Assembly: GCF_019351435.1 (NCBI RefSeq)
Contig: NZ_JAHWYN010000002.1
Span: 62,001-126,000, forward strand
Direction: 5' to 3'
Length of the DNA stretch: 64,000 nucleotides
From: Flavobacterium taihuense
Lineage (GTDB): Bacteria > Bacteroidota > Bacteroidia > Flavobacteriales > Flavobacteriaceae
This document shows positions 28,437-37,993 of the stretch, in pieces. A program made the position numbers and the translations under genes. The number at the start of each line of letters is the position of its first letter. Positions within the stretch are counted from its first letter, which is position 1. A model generated the notes under the pieces. The model was not told the DNA's origin. It did no database searches and was given only the letters and a program-made list of their open reading frames with translations.

Positions 28437-29489
28437 TTAAAATCCGAAATAAACAGCGATTTCACTTCTCAAAAGCACAACTCCAGTTATCATAATATTG
28501 ATAATAGCAAGCGGAATCAAAATTCTCCATCCCAAATGCATCAATTGATCGTATCTAAATCTTGGTATGGTCCAACGAACCCACATAATAAAGAAAATGA
28601 AACCACATAGTTTAGTAAACAATACAGCCATTCCTATTACGTTGGCAACATTAACACCCCAGTTTTCCAATACCCATCCCATTCCAGGATAATTGTATCC
28701 ACCAAAGAATAATACAGCCAAAATGGTTGAGGATATAAACATATTGGCATATTCAGCAAATAGATAGAATCCCATTTTCATAGAAGAATATTCGGTATGA
28801 TATCCACCAATCAACTCCGATTCACATTCCGCTAAATCGAAAGGCGTTCTGTTTAACTCAGCAAACGAACAAATCAAGAAAATCAAAAAGGTTAACGGCT
28901 GATACAGCACATTCCAATGCCATTCTGATTGTTGTAATGAAATCTCTTTTAAGCTTAAGGTTCCTGTCATCATAATCAAAGCGATTATAGCCAATCCCAT
29001 TGCTACCTCATACGAAACCATTTGGGAAGCAGCTCTAATAGAACTCATCAATGAGAATTTGTTGTTAGAAGCCCAACCTCCAATCATAATTCCATAAACT
29101 CCTAGAGATACAACTCCAAAAATGTACAATATGGCAATATTAATATCAGTAGCTTGCAACAATATATCTCTTCCAAACAAATGGAGTTTGTCTCCCCAAG
29201 GAATAACGGCGCTGGTCATCAAAGCCGTACTCATCGCTATGGCAGGTCCTACCACGAATAAAAATCTATTGGGTGTGTTTGGAAAAAATTCTTCTTTCGA
29301 GAATAATTTTAAACCATCGGCAAGTGGTTGGAATAAGCCTAATGGTCCTGCTCTGTTTGGTCCAATCCTGTCCTGCAACCAAGCGGCAACTTTACGTTCT
29401 GCCCATGTAGAATACATAGCCATCAACATAGTAAGGGCAAAAACCACTACTATAACTACACTTTTTTCTATAACAAATGTACTATTCAT
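28437..29489 (-). CDS. nuoH: NADH-quinone oxidoreductase subunit H
   Basis: This 350-residue membrane protein forms part of the quinone-binding chamber of complex I. Signatures are STWAERKVAAWLQDRIGPNR near residue 27-46 and the acidic loop NRTPFDLAECESELIGG. About eight hydrophobic helices are present. It starts 3 bp after nuoG. The 3' end is followed by the repeat-containing gap before nuoI. Confidence 0.97.
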   Translation of the reverse strand: MNSTFVIEKSVVIVVVFALTMLMAMYSTWAERKVAAWLQDRIGPNRAGPLGLFQPLADGLKLFSKEEFFPNTPNRFLFVVGPAIAMSTALMTSAVIPWGDKLHLFGRDILLQATDINIAILYIFGVVSLGVYGIMIGGWASNNKFSLMSSIRAASQMVSYEVAMGLAIIALIMMTGTLSLKEISLQQSEWHWNVLYQPLTFLIFLICSFAELNRTPFDLAECESELIGGYHTEYSSMKMGFYLFAEYANMFISSTILAVLFFGGYNYPGMGWVLENWGVNVANVIGMAVLFTKLCGFIFFIMWVRWTIPRFRYDQLMHLGWRILIPLAIINIMITGVVLLRSEIAVYFGF

Positions 29490-29492
29490 TCT

Positions 29493-30524
29493 TTAAGATT
29501 TTTTAGTGTTAGTATCCAATGGATTGGCAGCCATACTTATTTTTTTTCGGTCTTGGTCTCTACCCAAAAGGATGTTTTTCTCAGTAGCAATTTCTACTTT
29601 TTCCAATTTTTGAGTGTAATTATTTTGATTGATAACCGAATCTTTTTCAAATTCACGCGGTCCTTCAATTACCCAGTCAGTCACTTCTTTTTTGTCAAAA
29701 CGACAAGTGTTACAAATGAATTCTTCTACTTCATGAAACTCATCTTTACGACCAGTTACCCTTTGTATTTCATTTCCAAACATCCAAACGGTTGTTTTTC
29801 CGCAACATCCTGGAGTTGTACATTCTCTATGCGCATTATACGGTTTATTAAACCAAACTCTGGATTTGAATCTAAACGTTTTGTCAGTCAAAGCGCCAAC
29901 CGGGCATACGTCAATCATGTTTCCGGAAAACTCATTGTCTATCGCTTTCGAGATGTAAGTTGAGATATTAGCATGATCGCCACGATCTAGAACTCCATGA
30001 ACGCGATCATCTGTCAATTGATCGGCAACTTGTACACATCTTTGACATAGAATACAACGATTCATGTGCAGTTGAATGTGTGGACCGATATCTTCAGGTT
30101 CAAAAGTTCTTTTCTCCTCAATAAATCGAGATTCTGATTTTCCGTGTTCGAAGCTTAAGTTTTGTAAATCGCATTCTCCAGCTTGATCGCAGATTGGACA
30201 ATCTAAAGGGTGATTTATTAACAAAAATTCTGTGACTGCTTTTCTTGCTTCTTGAACTCGTGGAGATGCTTTGCTGGCAATTTCCATTCCGTCTTGACAA
30301 CCTGTTACACAAGATGCCATTAATTTTGGCATAGGTCTTGGGTCAGCATCACTACCTTTGGTTACATCCACTAAGCAACAACGGCATTTACCACCGCTCC
30401 CTTTTAATTTAGAATAATAGCACATCGCTGGCGGAACAACTTCCCCACCAATCATACGCGCTGCTTGCAAGATCGTTGTTCCTGCTTCTACTTCAATTTC
30501 TTGACCGTCTATGGTTACTTTCAT
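29493..30524 (-). CDS. nuoG: NADH-quinone oxidoreductase subunit G, short form
   Basis: The product is 343 residues, against roughly 900 in E. coli. It keeps the iron-sulfur N-terminal half: a 2Fe-2S ferredoxin domain (Cys35, Cys47, Cys50, Cys72; cluster N1b), the His105/Cys109/Cys112/Cys118 motif (N5), and the cysteines of N4 (Cys157, Cys160, Cys163 and one in IDVCPVG). A small cysteine-containing 4Fe-4S-MGD-like segment follows (CTTPGCCGK ... FICNTC). The large molybdopterin-oxidoreductase-like domain is absent. The frame is intact and tightly packed in the operon, so I read this as a lineage-specific short form, not a pseudogene. Confidence 0.93.
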   Translation of the reverse strand: MKVTIDGQEIEVEAGTTILQAARMIGGEVVPPAMCYYSKLKGSGGKCRCCLVDVTKGSDADPRPMPKLMASCVTGCQDGMEIASKASPRVQEARKAVTEFLLINHPLDCPICDQAGECDLQNLSFEHGKSESRFIEEKRTFEPEDIGPHIQLHMNRCILCQRCVQVADQLTDDRVHGVLDRGDHANISTYISKAIDNEFSGNMIDVCPVGALTDKTFRFKSRVWFNKPYNAHRECTTPGCCGKTTVWMFGNEIQRVTGRKDEFHEVEEFICNTCRFDKKEVTDWVIEGPREFEKDSVINQNNYTQKLEKVEIATEKNILLGRDQDRKKISMAANPLDTNTKKS

Positions 30525-30541
30525 TGTCTGAAATTCTTTCT

Positions 30542-31909
30542 TTATACGATTACTTTAGAAACCAAGTGCTTCACTTTTTCAAAAGGCTCTGCAACAAAAT
30601 GATCTCTATTTTTTATTTTTTCCGGAAAACGAATATGGTATTCAAACTCCTCTCTAAAATGACGAATCGCTGCTGCTACTGGCCAAGCTGCTGCATCGCC
30701 AAGAGGACAAATCGTGTTTCCTTCTATTTTGCTTTGGATGCTTAATAATAGTTCGATATCTTCTTCACGTCCGTGTCCGTTTTCGATTCTATGCAATACT
30801 TTTTCCATCCAACCAGTACCTTCTCTACATGGAGTACATTGGCCACAACTTTCATGGTGATAAAAACGAGAGAAATTCCAAGTATTACGAACAATACAAG
30901 AGGTATCGTTATATACGATAAAACCTCCTGAACCTAACATAGATCCAGTGGCAAAACCACCGTCACTTAAAGATTCATAAGACATCAAACGGTCTTCACC
31001 TGCTGCTGTTTTATAGATTAAATGTGCCGGTAAAACAGGAACAGAACTTCCTCCAGGCACAAAAGCTTTTAGTGGACGGTCAGAACTCATTCCGCCAAGA
31101 TATTCATCAGAGTTCATGAATTCATAAACACTTAATCCCAATTCAATTTCATAAACCCCGGGATTTTTGATGTGACCTGAAGCAGATATTAATTTGGTTC
31201 CTGTAGATCTTCCGATACCGATTTTGGCATAATCAGCTCCTGAATTGTTTACAATCCATGGCACAGCTGCGATGGTTTCTACGTTATTTACCACAGTAGG
31301 ATTTGCCCAAAGTCCTGAAACGGCTGGGAATGGTGGTTTTATACGAGGATTTCCTCTTTTTCCTTCCAATGATTCAATCAAGGCAGTCTCTTCACCACAA
31401 ATGTAAGCTCCGGCTCCACAATGAACATGTAATTCTAAATCAAATCCAGAACCCAATATATTTTTACCTAAAAACCCAGCAGCTTTTGCTTCAGCAATGG
31501 CTCTTTCTAATATTTTGAAAACCCACATGTATTCTCCACGAATGTAGATATACGAAAGGTTCGCGCCCAATGCATAACTGGAAGTAATCATTCCTTCAAT
31601 CAGTAAGTGAGGAATGAATTCCATCAAATAACGATCTTTGAATGTTCCTGGTTCAGATTCATCGGCATTGCAAACCAAATGTCTTGGTTTTCCTGATTTT
31701 TTATCAATAAAACTCCATTTCATTCCGGCAGGGAAACCAGCACCACCACGACCACGTAATCCAGAAGTTTTTACTTCTTCTACAACTTCGTCAGGAGTTA
31801 AGGTTTTTAAAGCTTTTTCTACCGAAGCATAACCACCATTTTGGCGATAGACTTCATAGGTTTTAATCCCAGGAATATTGATTTTATCTAATAATATTTT
31901 TTGTGACAT
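30542..31909 (-). CDS. nuoF: NADH-quinone oxidoreductase subunit F
   Basis: The 455-residue protein carries the NADH and FMN sites of complex I and cluster N3. The glycine-rich GLRGRGGAGFPAGMKW binds the nucleotide and flavin; N3 ligands are in SCGQCTPCREGTGW and a later Cys in TICPLGDAAAWP. It is one base downstream of nuoE and upstream of nuoG, the normal order for the NADH-input module E-F-G. A full E-F-G module indicates an NADH-accepting complex I. Confidence 0.97.
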   Translation of the reverse strand: MSQKILLDKINIPGIKTYEVYRQNGGYASVEKALKTLTPDEVVEEVKTSGLRGRGGAGFPAGMKWSFIDKKSGKPRHLVCNADESEPGTFKDRYLMEFIPHLLIEGMITSSYALGANLSYIYIRGEYMWVFKILERAIAEAKAAGFLGKNILGSGFDLELHVHCGAGAYICGEETALIESLEGKRGNPRIKPPFPAVSGLWANPTVVNNVETIAAVPWIVNNSGADYAKIGIGRSTGTKLISASGHIKNPGVYEIELGLSVYEFMNSDEYLGGMSSDRPLKAFVPGGSSVPVLPAHLIYKTAAGEDRLMSYESLSDGGFATGSMLGSGGFIVYNDTSCIVRNTWNFSRFYHHESCGQCTPCREGTGWMEKVLHRIENGHGREEDIELLLSIQSKIEGNTICPLGDAAAWPVAAAIRHFREEFEYHIRFPEKIKNRDHFVAEPFEKVKHLVSKVIV

Positions 31910-31910
31910 C

Positions 31911-32441
31911 TTATTTATCGTGTAATATTATTTTATCGTCTTTACAATCGGCAATTAGCTGGTCGATTTTTGCTGCCGTTAGATGTTCTTTGTAAAAATC
32001 TCCCAATTGCATCATCGGAGCATATCCACAAGCACCCAAACATTCAACGCCTCTTACTTCAAAAAGACCGTCAGCTGTAGGTTCTCCCACTTGAACGCCT
32101 AATTTTTCACAGGTGTAATCCATCAAATCTTCTACACCGTTCAAGCAACAAGGTGATGTTTGACAAAATTCGAACATGTATTTACCAATAGGCCTTTGAT
32201 TGTACATGGTGTAAAAAGTAACCACTTCATACACTTCAATAGGTTTGATTTGCAAAATTTCGGCAACTTTGTCTTGTAGCTCAGTGCTTAACCAATTGTC
32301 ATGAGCATCTTGAACTTCGTGTAAAACGGGAAGTAAAGCTGATTTTCTTTTATCTTCTGGATAATTACTAATTAGCTCATTGATGCGGGACATCAAGGCG
32401 CTGGTCATGTTTATTTCTTGTTTGTAATGTGTGTGTACCAT
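31911..32441 (-). CDS. nuoE: NADH-quinone oxidoreductase subunit E
   Basis: This 176-residue protein holds the 2Fe-2S cluster N1a; ligands are in the FCQTSPCC and ECLGACG segments. The thioredoxin-like fold is recognisable around VYEVVTFYTMYNQRPIGKY. Two starts are possible: 32441 (used here) and an ATG 33 bp later (MTSALM). The longer form sits 3 bp after nuoD and fits operon packing. It pairs with NuoF. Confidence 0.94.
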   Translation of the reverse strand: MVHTHYKQEINMTSALMSRINELISNYPEDKRKSALLPVLHEVQDAHDNWLSTELQDKVAEILQIKPIEVYEVVTFYTMYNQRPIGKYMFEFCQTSPCCLNGVEDLMDYTCEKLGVQVGEPTADGLFEVRGVECLGACGYAPMMQLGDFYKEHLTAAKIDQLIADCKDDKIILHDK

Positions 32442-32444
32442 AAT

Positions 32445-33683
32445 TTATGCGTCTAATTCTCCAGCAATAACATTTAAACTTGATAAAATAACAATGGCAT
32501 CAGATAACATTGAACCTTTAATCATATCAGGATAGGCTTGATAGTAAATAAAGCAAGGTCTTCTGAAATGCAATCGATAAGGAGTTCTGCTTCCGTCTGT
32601 CACTAAATAAAACCCTAATTCTCCATTTCCACCTTCTACGGCATGATAAATTTCGGCAACTGGAACAGGAACTTCACCCATTACAATTTTGAAATGGTAT
32701 ATTAAAGATTCCATATTGTGATAAACATCTTCTTTTGGAGGAAGGTAATATTCCGGAACTTCGGCGTGGTATTCATTTCCTTCCGGCATTTTGTCCAATG
32801 CTTGACGGATAATACTTAAACTTTCCCAAACTTCAGCATTTCTAACACAAAAACGGTCGTAAGTATCACCCGATTTTCCAACAGGAACAATGAAATCAAA
32901 GTCTTCGTAGGAACTGTACGGTTGTGCTACGCGAACATCATAATCAACACCTGCTGCACGTAAATTTGGACCTGTAAATCCATAAGCCATTGCTTTTTCC
33001 GCAGATATTGCTCCTACATTTACGGTACGGTCAATAAAGATTCTATTTCTTTCGAATAGGTTTTCAAATTCTTTCCATGCAACTGGAAAATCTTTTAAAA
33101 AGATATCTAATTTTCTAAAAGCTTCTGGTGACCAATCTCTTTCAAAACCGCCAATTCTTCCCATATTGGTAGTCAAACGCGCTCCGCAAATTTCTTCGTA
33201 GATTTCGTATACTTTTTCTCTAAACTGAAAGACATAAAGGAAACCGGTATAAGCTCCAGTATCCACTCCCAAAATTGAATTACAAATCAAGTGATCGGTA
33301 ATACGAGCCAATTCCATTACAATAACTCTTAAATAATCTACCCTTTTCGGAACTTTGATGTCCAGAAGTTTTTCAAGAGTCATCCACCATCCCATATTAT
33401 TGATAGGCGAAGAACAATAGTTCATTCTGTCAGTAAGTGGGGTGATTTGGTAAAAAGGACGATTTTCGGCGATTTTTTCAAAAGCTCTATGGATGTAACC
33501 AATGGTTGGTTCTGCTTCCAAGATTTTTTCACCATCCATCAACAAGATATTTTGAAAAATACCATGCGTAGCAGGATGTGTAGGACCTAAATTCAGAATT
33601 GAAAGCTCGCTTCCATCTTCATTGTGTCTCTCTTTGATTATTTTAGCATAGCGATGCTCTGGTGGTAATAATAGTTCTGACAT
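32445..33683 (-). CDS. nuoD: NADH-quinone oxidoreductase subunit D
   Basis: The 412-residue subunit is related to the NiFe-hydrogenase large subunit and forms the quinone pocket with NuoB. Motifs are LGPTHPATHG (with the quinone-contacting His), EPTIGYIHRAFEK, and TDRMNYCSSPINNMG. It is a stand-alone NuoD, not the fused NuoCD of E. coli; nuoC lies 34 bp upstream. Confidence 0.97.
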   Translation of the reverse strand: MSELLLPPEHRYAKIIKERHNEDGSELSILNLGPTHPATHGIFQNILLMDGEKILEAEPTIGYIHRAFEKIAENRPFYQITPLTDRMNYCSSPINNMGWWMTLEKLLDIKVPKRVDYLRVIVMELARITDHLICNSILGVDTGAYTGFLYVFQFREKVYEIYEEICGARLTTNMGRIGGFERDWSPEAFRKLDIFLKDFPVAWKEFENLFERNRIFIDRTVNVGAISAEKAMAYGFTGPNLRAAGVDYDVRVAQPYSSYEDFDFIVPVGKSGDTYDRFCVRNAEVWESLSIIRQALDKMPEGNEYHAEVPEYYLPPKEDVYHNMESLIYHFKIVMGEVPVPVAEIYHAVEGGNGELGFYLVTDGSRTPYRLHFRRPCFIYYQAYPDMIKGSMLSDAIVILSSLNVIAGELDA

Positions 33684-33717
33684 TTATCTAATGTGAAAAA
33701 TTATATTTATTTTTTAG

Positions 33718-34239
33718 CTATTGGTTGATTGTTGTTCTTCCAAAATACCTATCGTCTTTATCGGTTCTTCCACTGTCTTCCATTGGAAATTCTTTGCGCA
33801 TAGGGAAAGAAATCATCTCATCCATATTCAAAATACGTTTCAACTGTGGATGTCCAATGAAATTGATTCCAAAAAAATCATAGGTTTCTCTTTCCATCCA
33901 ATTTGAACACAAAAAGATATTTGAAATAGTTTTGATTTCTGGTTTTGATCCGTTTATGAAAGATTTGATTCGGATTCGTTTGTTTTCGTACCAATTATGC
34001 AAATGATACACCACAGCAAATTGTTTGTTTTCTTCATTATCTGGGTAATGTACACCACATAAATCAGTCAAAAAATGAAAACGCAAAGTAGGGTCATTTT
34101 TTAAAAAAAGGATGACAGCTGTAATGATGTCTGAATCCGCTTCAAATGAAAAAATGTCTCTATCCTGATTGAATGCTAAAACCTTTGAGCCAAAAGTTTC
34201 TACTAACTTCTCTTGAATTTCTGTTGTTTCTAAAGCCAT
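33718..34239 (-). CDS. nuoC: NADH-quinone oxidoreductase subunit C
   Basis: This 173-residue peripheral-arm subunit shows the NuoC pattern FHFLTDLCGVHYP and, near the end, REFPMEDSGRTDKDDRYFG. The segment WMERETYDFFGINFIGHP is the most conserved region of the family. It carries no cofactor and stabilises the connecting module. It starts 5 bp after nuoB. Confidence 0.95.
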   Translation of the reverse strand: MALETTEIQEKLVETFGSKVLAFNQDRDIFSFEADSDIITAVILFLKNDPTLRFHFLTDLCGVHYPDNEENKQFAVVYHLHNWYENKRIRIKSFINGSKPEIKTISNIFLCSNWMERETYDFFGINFIGHPQLKRILNMDEMISFPMRKEFPMEDSGRTDKDDRYFGRTTINQ

Positions 34240-34244
34240 TTTTC

Positions 34245-34793
34245 TTATTGAATGTTATAAGATGCCAATAATTCTTGATACTCAGGTGAACTTCTTCTTC
34301 TTACAGATTCGCTACGTACTAGTTCTTGTAGTTTCATAACACCATCTACGATTTGTTCTGGACGCGGAGGACAACCTGGGACATATACATCAACTGGTAT
34401 TACTTTGTCAATTCCTTGTAAAACGGAGTAAGTGTCAAAAATTCCTCCTGAAGAAGCACAAGCACCAACGGCAATTACCCATCTAGGTTCTGCCATTTGT
34501 TCGTATACTTGACGTAAAATTGGAGCCATTTTTTTTGAAATAGTTCCCATTACCAATAGCATGTCTGCTTGACGAGGCGAAAAACTCACTCTTTCAGACC
34601 CAAAACGGGCCAAATCATAATGCGAAGCCATTGTTGCCATAAATTCGATTCCGCAACAAGAGGTCGCAAAAGGTAAAGGCCAAAGCGAATTGGCGCGCGC
34701 TAATCCAACAACGTCATTCAGTTTTGTAGCAAAGAATCCTTCACCTACAACACCTTCCGGAGGGGCTACCATATTTATTTTTGAATCGCTCAT
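34245..34793 (-). CDS. nuoB: NADH-quinone oxidoreductase subunit B
   Basis: The 182-residue protein binds cluster N2, the last iron-sulfur centre before quinone. The adjacent cysteines in SCCGIEFMA and further Cys in VGACASSGG and PGCPPRPEQ are the expected ligands. The start is 65 bp after nuoA, in a gap with a short AT-rich inverted repeat (34814-34841). Confidence 0.97.
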   Translation of the reverse strand: MSDSKINMVAPPEGVVGEGFFATKLNDVVGLARANSLWPLPFATSCCGIEFMATMASHYDLARFGSERVSFSPRQADMLLVMGTISKKMAPILRQVYEQMAEPRWVIAVGACASSGGIFDTYSVLQGIDKVIPVDVYVPGCPPRPEQIVDGVMKLQELVRSESVRRRSSPEYQELLASYNIQ

Positions 34794-34858
34794 TTTGTTT
34801 TTTTATTTTGAATGTTGAATTTTAAATTCATAATTCAACATTTATAATTTAAAATATT

Positions 34859-35224
34859 TTATTCCCACTCTAAAGCTTTCTTTTTGATGATGTAGAAAAA
34901 ACCAACCAAAAGAAGCATCATAAAGATAATCATTTTTATCATCCCTTCAATGCCTAACTCTTTGAAATTCACTGCCCAAGGGTATAGGAATATTACTTCG
35001 ACATCAAAAAGAACAAATAAAATGGCTACTAAGAAATATTTTACTGAAAACGGAATTCTAGCATTTCCCACAGATTCAATACCACACTCGAAATTTTTGT
35101 CTTTATTTTCCGATGATCTTTTTGGTCCTAGTTTACCTGATATTATGATCATACTTACAACAAATCCTACAGCTAAAATAAGCTGCATAAAGACAGGAAT
35201 ATAGTTTATTTGTTCGGATTGCAT
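34859..35224 (-). CDS. nuoA: NADH-quinone oxidoreductase subunit A
   Basis: The 121-residue membrane protein is the first gene of the operon. It has three hydrophobic helices and the NuoA signature FECGIESVGNARIPFSVKYF followed by LFDVEVIFLYPWA. The conserved Cys and acidic residues lie in the loop near the quinone channel. A good promoter lies about 30 bp before the start codon. Confidence 0.96.
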   Translation of the reverse strand: MQSEQINYIPVFMQLILAVGFVVSMIIISGKLGPKRSSENKDKNFECGIESVGNARIPFSVKYFLVAILFVLFDVEVIFLYPWAVNFKELGIEGMIKMIIFMMLLLVGFFYIIKKKALEWE

Positions 35225-35255
35225 AATTATATTTATTTTGCTTTGAAATGAGGCA

Positions 35256-35286
35256 CAAAGATAGCTTTCGTGTTATTAAAACACAA
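35256..35286 (-). promoter_or_regulatory. predicted promoter of the nuo operon
   Basis: On the minus strand TATCTTTG (35256-35263) fits the Bacteroidota -7 consensus TAnnTTTG, and TTG (35284-35286) lies 20 bases upstream at the usual -33 distance. Transcription would start roughly 25 bases before the nuoA ATG. This is the best promoter match in the window. Confidence 0.6.
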
Positions 35287-35387
35287 GCATTAAATATAAT
35301 TAAGTTGAATGATGAGCGAGATTAAATTCTAATTTTTATTGATTATAAATAAGAATTACTTAAGATCAATTTTTTTAGCAGTAAACA

Positions 35388-35420
35388 AAAAAAAACGTTC
35401 CGAAATAAATCGAAACGTTC
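35388..35420 (-). terminator. terminator of the cold-shock gene
   Basis: On the minus strand a 10-bp stem with one mismatch or wobble (AACGTTTCGA / TCGGAACGTT) is followed by a run of Ts. It starts 47 bp after the stop codon of the cold-shock gene. Confidence 0.7.
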
Positions 35421-35466
35421 TTTAAGACGTTTTTTTGCAAAAAAAACAGTTACCTATTTTTTATGC

Positions 35467-35661
35467 TTAAAGAACTGCAACTTTAGCAGCAACTTTACCT
35501 TTTCTTCCTTCTTCTTCTTCATAGCTTACTCTGTCACCCTCGCGTAATTCTTCCGCGTTGATTCCTGATGCATGAACAAAAATGTCTTTTCCTGTTTCTT
35601 CGTCTGTAATGAATCCGTAACCTTTAGATTCATTGAAAAATTTAACTGTACCTGTACGCAT
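35467..35661 (-). CDS. cold-shock domain protein
   Basis: The 64-residue protein is a single cold-shock domain. The RNA-binding motifs are KGYGFI (RNP1) and IFVHAS (RNP2). Such proteins act as RNA chaperones that melt secondary structure, with expression often raised in the cold or in fast growth. It is a single-gene unit between aspS and the nuo operon with its own terminator. The -7-like TACATTTG (35691-35698, minus strand) lies 30 bp before the start. Confidence 0.95.
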   Translation of the reverse strand: MRTGTVKFFNESKGYGFITDEETGKDIFVHASGINAEELREGDRVSYEEEEGRKGKVAAKVAVL

Positions 35662-35690
35662 TGTAATAGTAATAATAATTTATAATGTGG

Positions 35691-35698
35691 CAAATGTA
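35691..35698 (-). promoter_or_regulatory. candidate -7 element of the cold-shock gene
   Basis: TACATTTG on the minus strand fits TAnnTTTG exactly. No clear TTG is found at the -33 position, so this rests on one box only. Confidence 0.4.
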
Positions 35699-35770
35699 AT
35701 CTTTAATATAATACGAAAATCATTCTGTCATTATTTTTTTTCTAAAATTCTTGATATTCAACGTTTTCAA

Positions 35771-37525
35771 TTAATTTGTTACATTTAATTTAATATGTAA
35801 TTCCTTTAATTGCGATTCATCAATAATTGATGGTGCATCAATCATAACGTCTCTGCCTGAGTTATTTTTGGGGAAAGCAATGAAATCGCGAATGGTTTCC
35901 TGTCCTCCTAAAATAGCCACTAAACGGTCCAATCCAAAGGCCAAACCGCCGTGAGGAGGTGCTCCAAACTGGAAAGCATCCATTAGGAAGCCAAATTGTG
36001 CTTTTGCTTCTTCTTCTGTAAATCCTAAATATTTAAACATTAATTGTTGTGTCGCCTTGTCGTGAATACGAATTGAACCTCCTCCAATTTCATTTCCGTT
36101 TAAAACCATATCATAGGCATTGGCACGAACTTTTCCAGGGTTTGTTTCTAATAAGTGCATGTCTTCTGGTTTTGGAGAAGTAAATGGATGGTGCATCGCA
36201 TGGTAGCGTCCGCTTTCTTCATCAAATTCCAATAACGGAAAATCTACAACCCAAAGTGGTGCAAATTCGGCTGGATTTCTCAATCCAAGACGAGTTGCTA
36301 ATTCCATACGTAAAGCACTCAACTGTGTTCTTGTTTTATCTGCTGGTCCTGAAAGCACAAAAATCATATCACCAGGTTTTGCTCCTGTAGTTTTTGCCCA
36401 ATTGGTCAAGTCTTCCTGATCGTAGAATTTATCTACCGATGACTTAAAAGTTCCATCCTCATTGCATTTTGCATACACCATCCCGCTGGCTCCTACTTGA
36501 GGGCGTTTTACCCAGTCAATTAAAGCGTCAATTTCTTTTCGGGTGTAATTTCCAGCTCCAGGAACCGCTATTCCGACAACCAATTCGGCTGCATTGAATA
36601 CCGGGAAATCTTTATGTTGTGCAAATTCGTTCAATTCACCAAATTCCATTCCGAAACGGATGTCCGGTTTGTCATTTCCGTAGGTTTTCATCGCGTAGTC
36701 GTAAGTGATTCTTGGGAATTTATCTACTTCTATGCCTTTTATTTCTTTTAGTAAATGTCTGGTCAAACCTTCAAATACATTCAAAATATCTTCTTGCTCC
36801 ACAAAAGCCATTTCGCAATCGATTTGTGTAAACTCCGGTTGTCTGTCTGCACGCAAATCTTCGTCACGGAAGCATTTTACAATTTGGAAATATTTATCCA
36901 TACCGCCCACCATCAATAATTGTTTGAAAGTTTGTGGAGATTGTGGCAAAGCATAGAATTGTCCTTCGTTCATACGGGAAGGCACCACAAAATCTCTGGC
37001 ACCTTCTGGAGTTGATTTGATTAAGTAAGGTGTTTCCACTTCACAGAAATCCAAGTCCGAAAGGTATTTACGCACTTCCATTGCCACTTTGTGACGGAAA
37101 AGCAAGCTGTTTTTTACTGGATTTCTTCGAATGTCCAAGTAACGGTATTTCATTCGGATGTCTTCACCACCATCAGTTTCATCTTCGATGGTAAACGGAG
37201 GAGTCAAAGCGGCATTTAATATATTTAGTTCGGTTACTAAAATTTCGATTTCTCCTGTTGGAATGTTTTTGTTTTTGGCTTCACGCTCAATAACGGTTCC
37301 TTTTACTTGGATCACATATTCACGACCAAGAGTTTTAGCAGCTTCAAAAACTTCTTTTATAGAACGACTTTCGTCAAAAATCAATTGTGTAATTCCATAA
37401 CGGTCGCGTAAATCTACCCAATTCATAAATCCTTTATCTCTAGATTTTTGAACCCAACCGGCAAGTGTAACTTCTGTATTGATATGTGAGGCGTTCAATT
37501 CGCCACAATTATGACTTCTGTACAT
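35771..37525 (-). CDS. aspS: aspartyl-tRNA synthetase
   Basis: This 584-residue cytoplasmic enzyme charges tRNA-Asp. It has the N-terminal OB-fold anticodon-binding domain ([20 protein letters not shown]), class II motif 2 ([16 protein letters not shown]), a bacterial GAD insertion domain in the middle, and motif 3 ([14 protein letters not shown]). Length matches the bacterial type. It reads alone on the minus strand upstream of the cold-shock gene, with a 109-bp gap between them. Whether the enzyme also charges tRNA-Asn cannot be judged here. Confidence 0.97.
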   Translation of the reverse strand: MYRSHNCGELNASHINTEVTLAGWVQKSRDKGFMNWVDLRDRYGITQLIFDESRSIKEVFEAAKTLGREYVIQVKGTVIEREAKNKNIPTGEIEILVTELNILNAALTPPFTIEDETDGGEDIRMKYRYLDIRRNPVKNSLLFRHKVAMEVRKYLSDLDFCEVETPYLIKSTPEGARDFVVPSRMNEGQFYALPQSPQTFKQLLMVGGMDKYFQIVKCFRDEDLRADRQPEFTQIDCEMAFVEQEDILNVFEGLTRHLLKEIKGIEVDKFPRITYDYAMKTYGNDKPDIRFGMEFGELNEFAQHKDFPVFNAAELVVGIAVPGAGNYTRKEIDALIDWVKRPQVGASGMVYAKCNEDGTFKSSVDKFYDQEDLTNWAKTTGAKPGDMIFVLSGPADKTRTQLSALRMELATRLGLRNPAEFAPLWVVDFPLLEFDEESGRYHAMHHPFTSPKPEDMHLLETNPGKVRANAYDMVLNGNEIGGGSIRIHDKATQQLMFKYLGFTEEEAKAQFGFLMDAFQFGAPPHGGLAFGLDRLVAILGGQETIRDFIAFPKNNSGRDVMIDAPSIIDESQLKELHIKLNVTN

Positions 37526-37993
37526 GATATAAATTTTAGTTTTTGCTCTTTTTAGCGCGAGTGCAAATTTAGGATTAACTTATGAATTTTAGATTGCGAA
37601 AGTCGATTTTTTGCATTTTATCTTTTTTGGAGATAATCATAAAAATGAAAAATGCCAATTTTTAGCCCCGATAGAAGCGAAAATCCTTGTGAGCCGGAGT
37701 TCGGCTCATAAGATTGAAGTGAATAGCGGGACTGATGTCGACTGAAAAGGCCAAATCTTTCTGCTCCAAATTAATAATTGAACTCTGTTGGTTTTAGATT
37801 CGGTGTTCTTAAATTTTATAAAAATTGGTTTTTTGCTTAAAACAATTGCTTTTTTGGAAAGAAATTTCCTTGTTTTTAATTTCCAATGTTAAGCTTTTGT
37901 ATGTGTTACCAAATTGTTAAGCAAATGTTTTTTTAATGTAAATATTGTTTTTACATTTGACCTATAAGTTGTAAACAATTAAAAACTAACGAT
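37526..37993. other. 468-bp divergent intergenic region between aspS and the MORN-like gene
   Basis: The region contains structured repeat copy 4 (37664-37732). A TACATTTG at 37952-37959 is a candidate -7 box for the MORN-like gene, and a minus-strand TAAATTTG at 37564-37571 is one for aspS. I see no further gene or RNA. Confidence 0.5.
37664..37732 (-). repeat. structured intergenic repeat, copy 4
   Basis: Read on the + strand it goes AGCCCCGATAGAAGCG, AAAATCC, a stem (CTTGTGAGCCG / CGGCTCATAAG, one G-T pair), GATTGAAGTGAATAGCGGGA. Its reverse complement lines up with copy 1 block by block, so it sits in the opposite orientation. Confidence 0.75.

Noticed and set aside
29493..30524. Short NuoG as a truncated pseudogene
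   Set aside because: The frame is intact, all iron-sulfur motifs of the N-terminal half are present and the gene is tightly packed in the operon.
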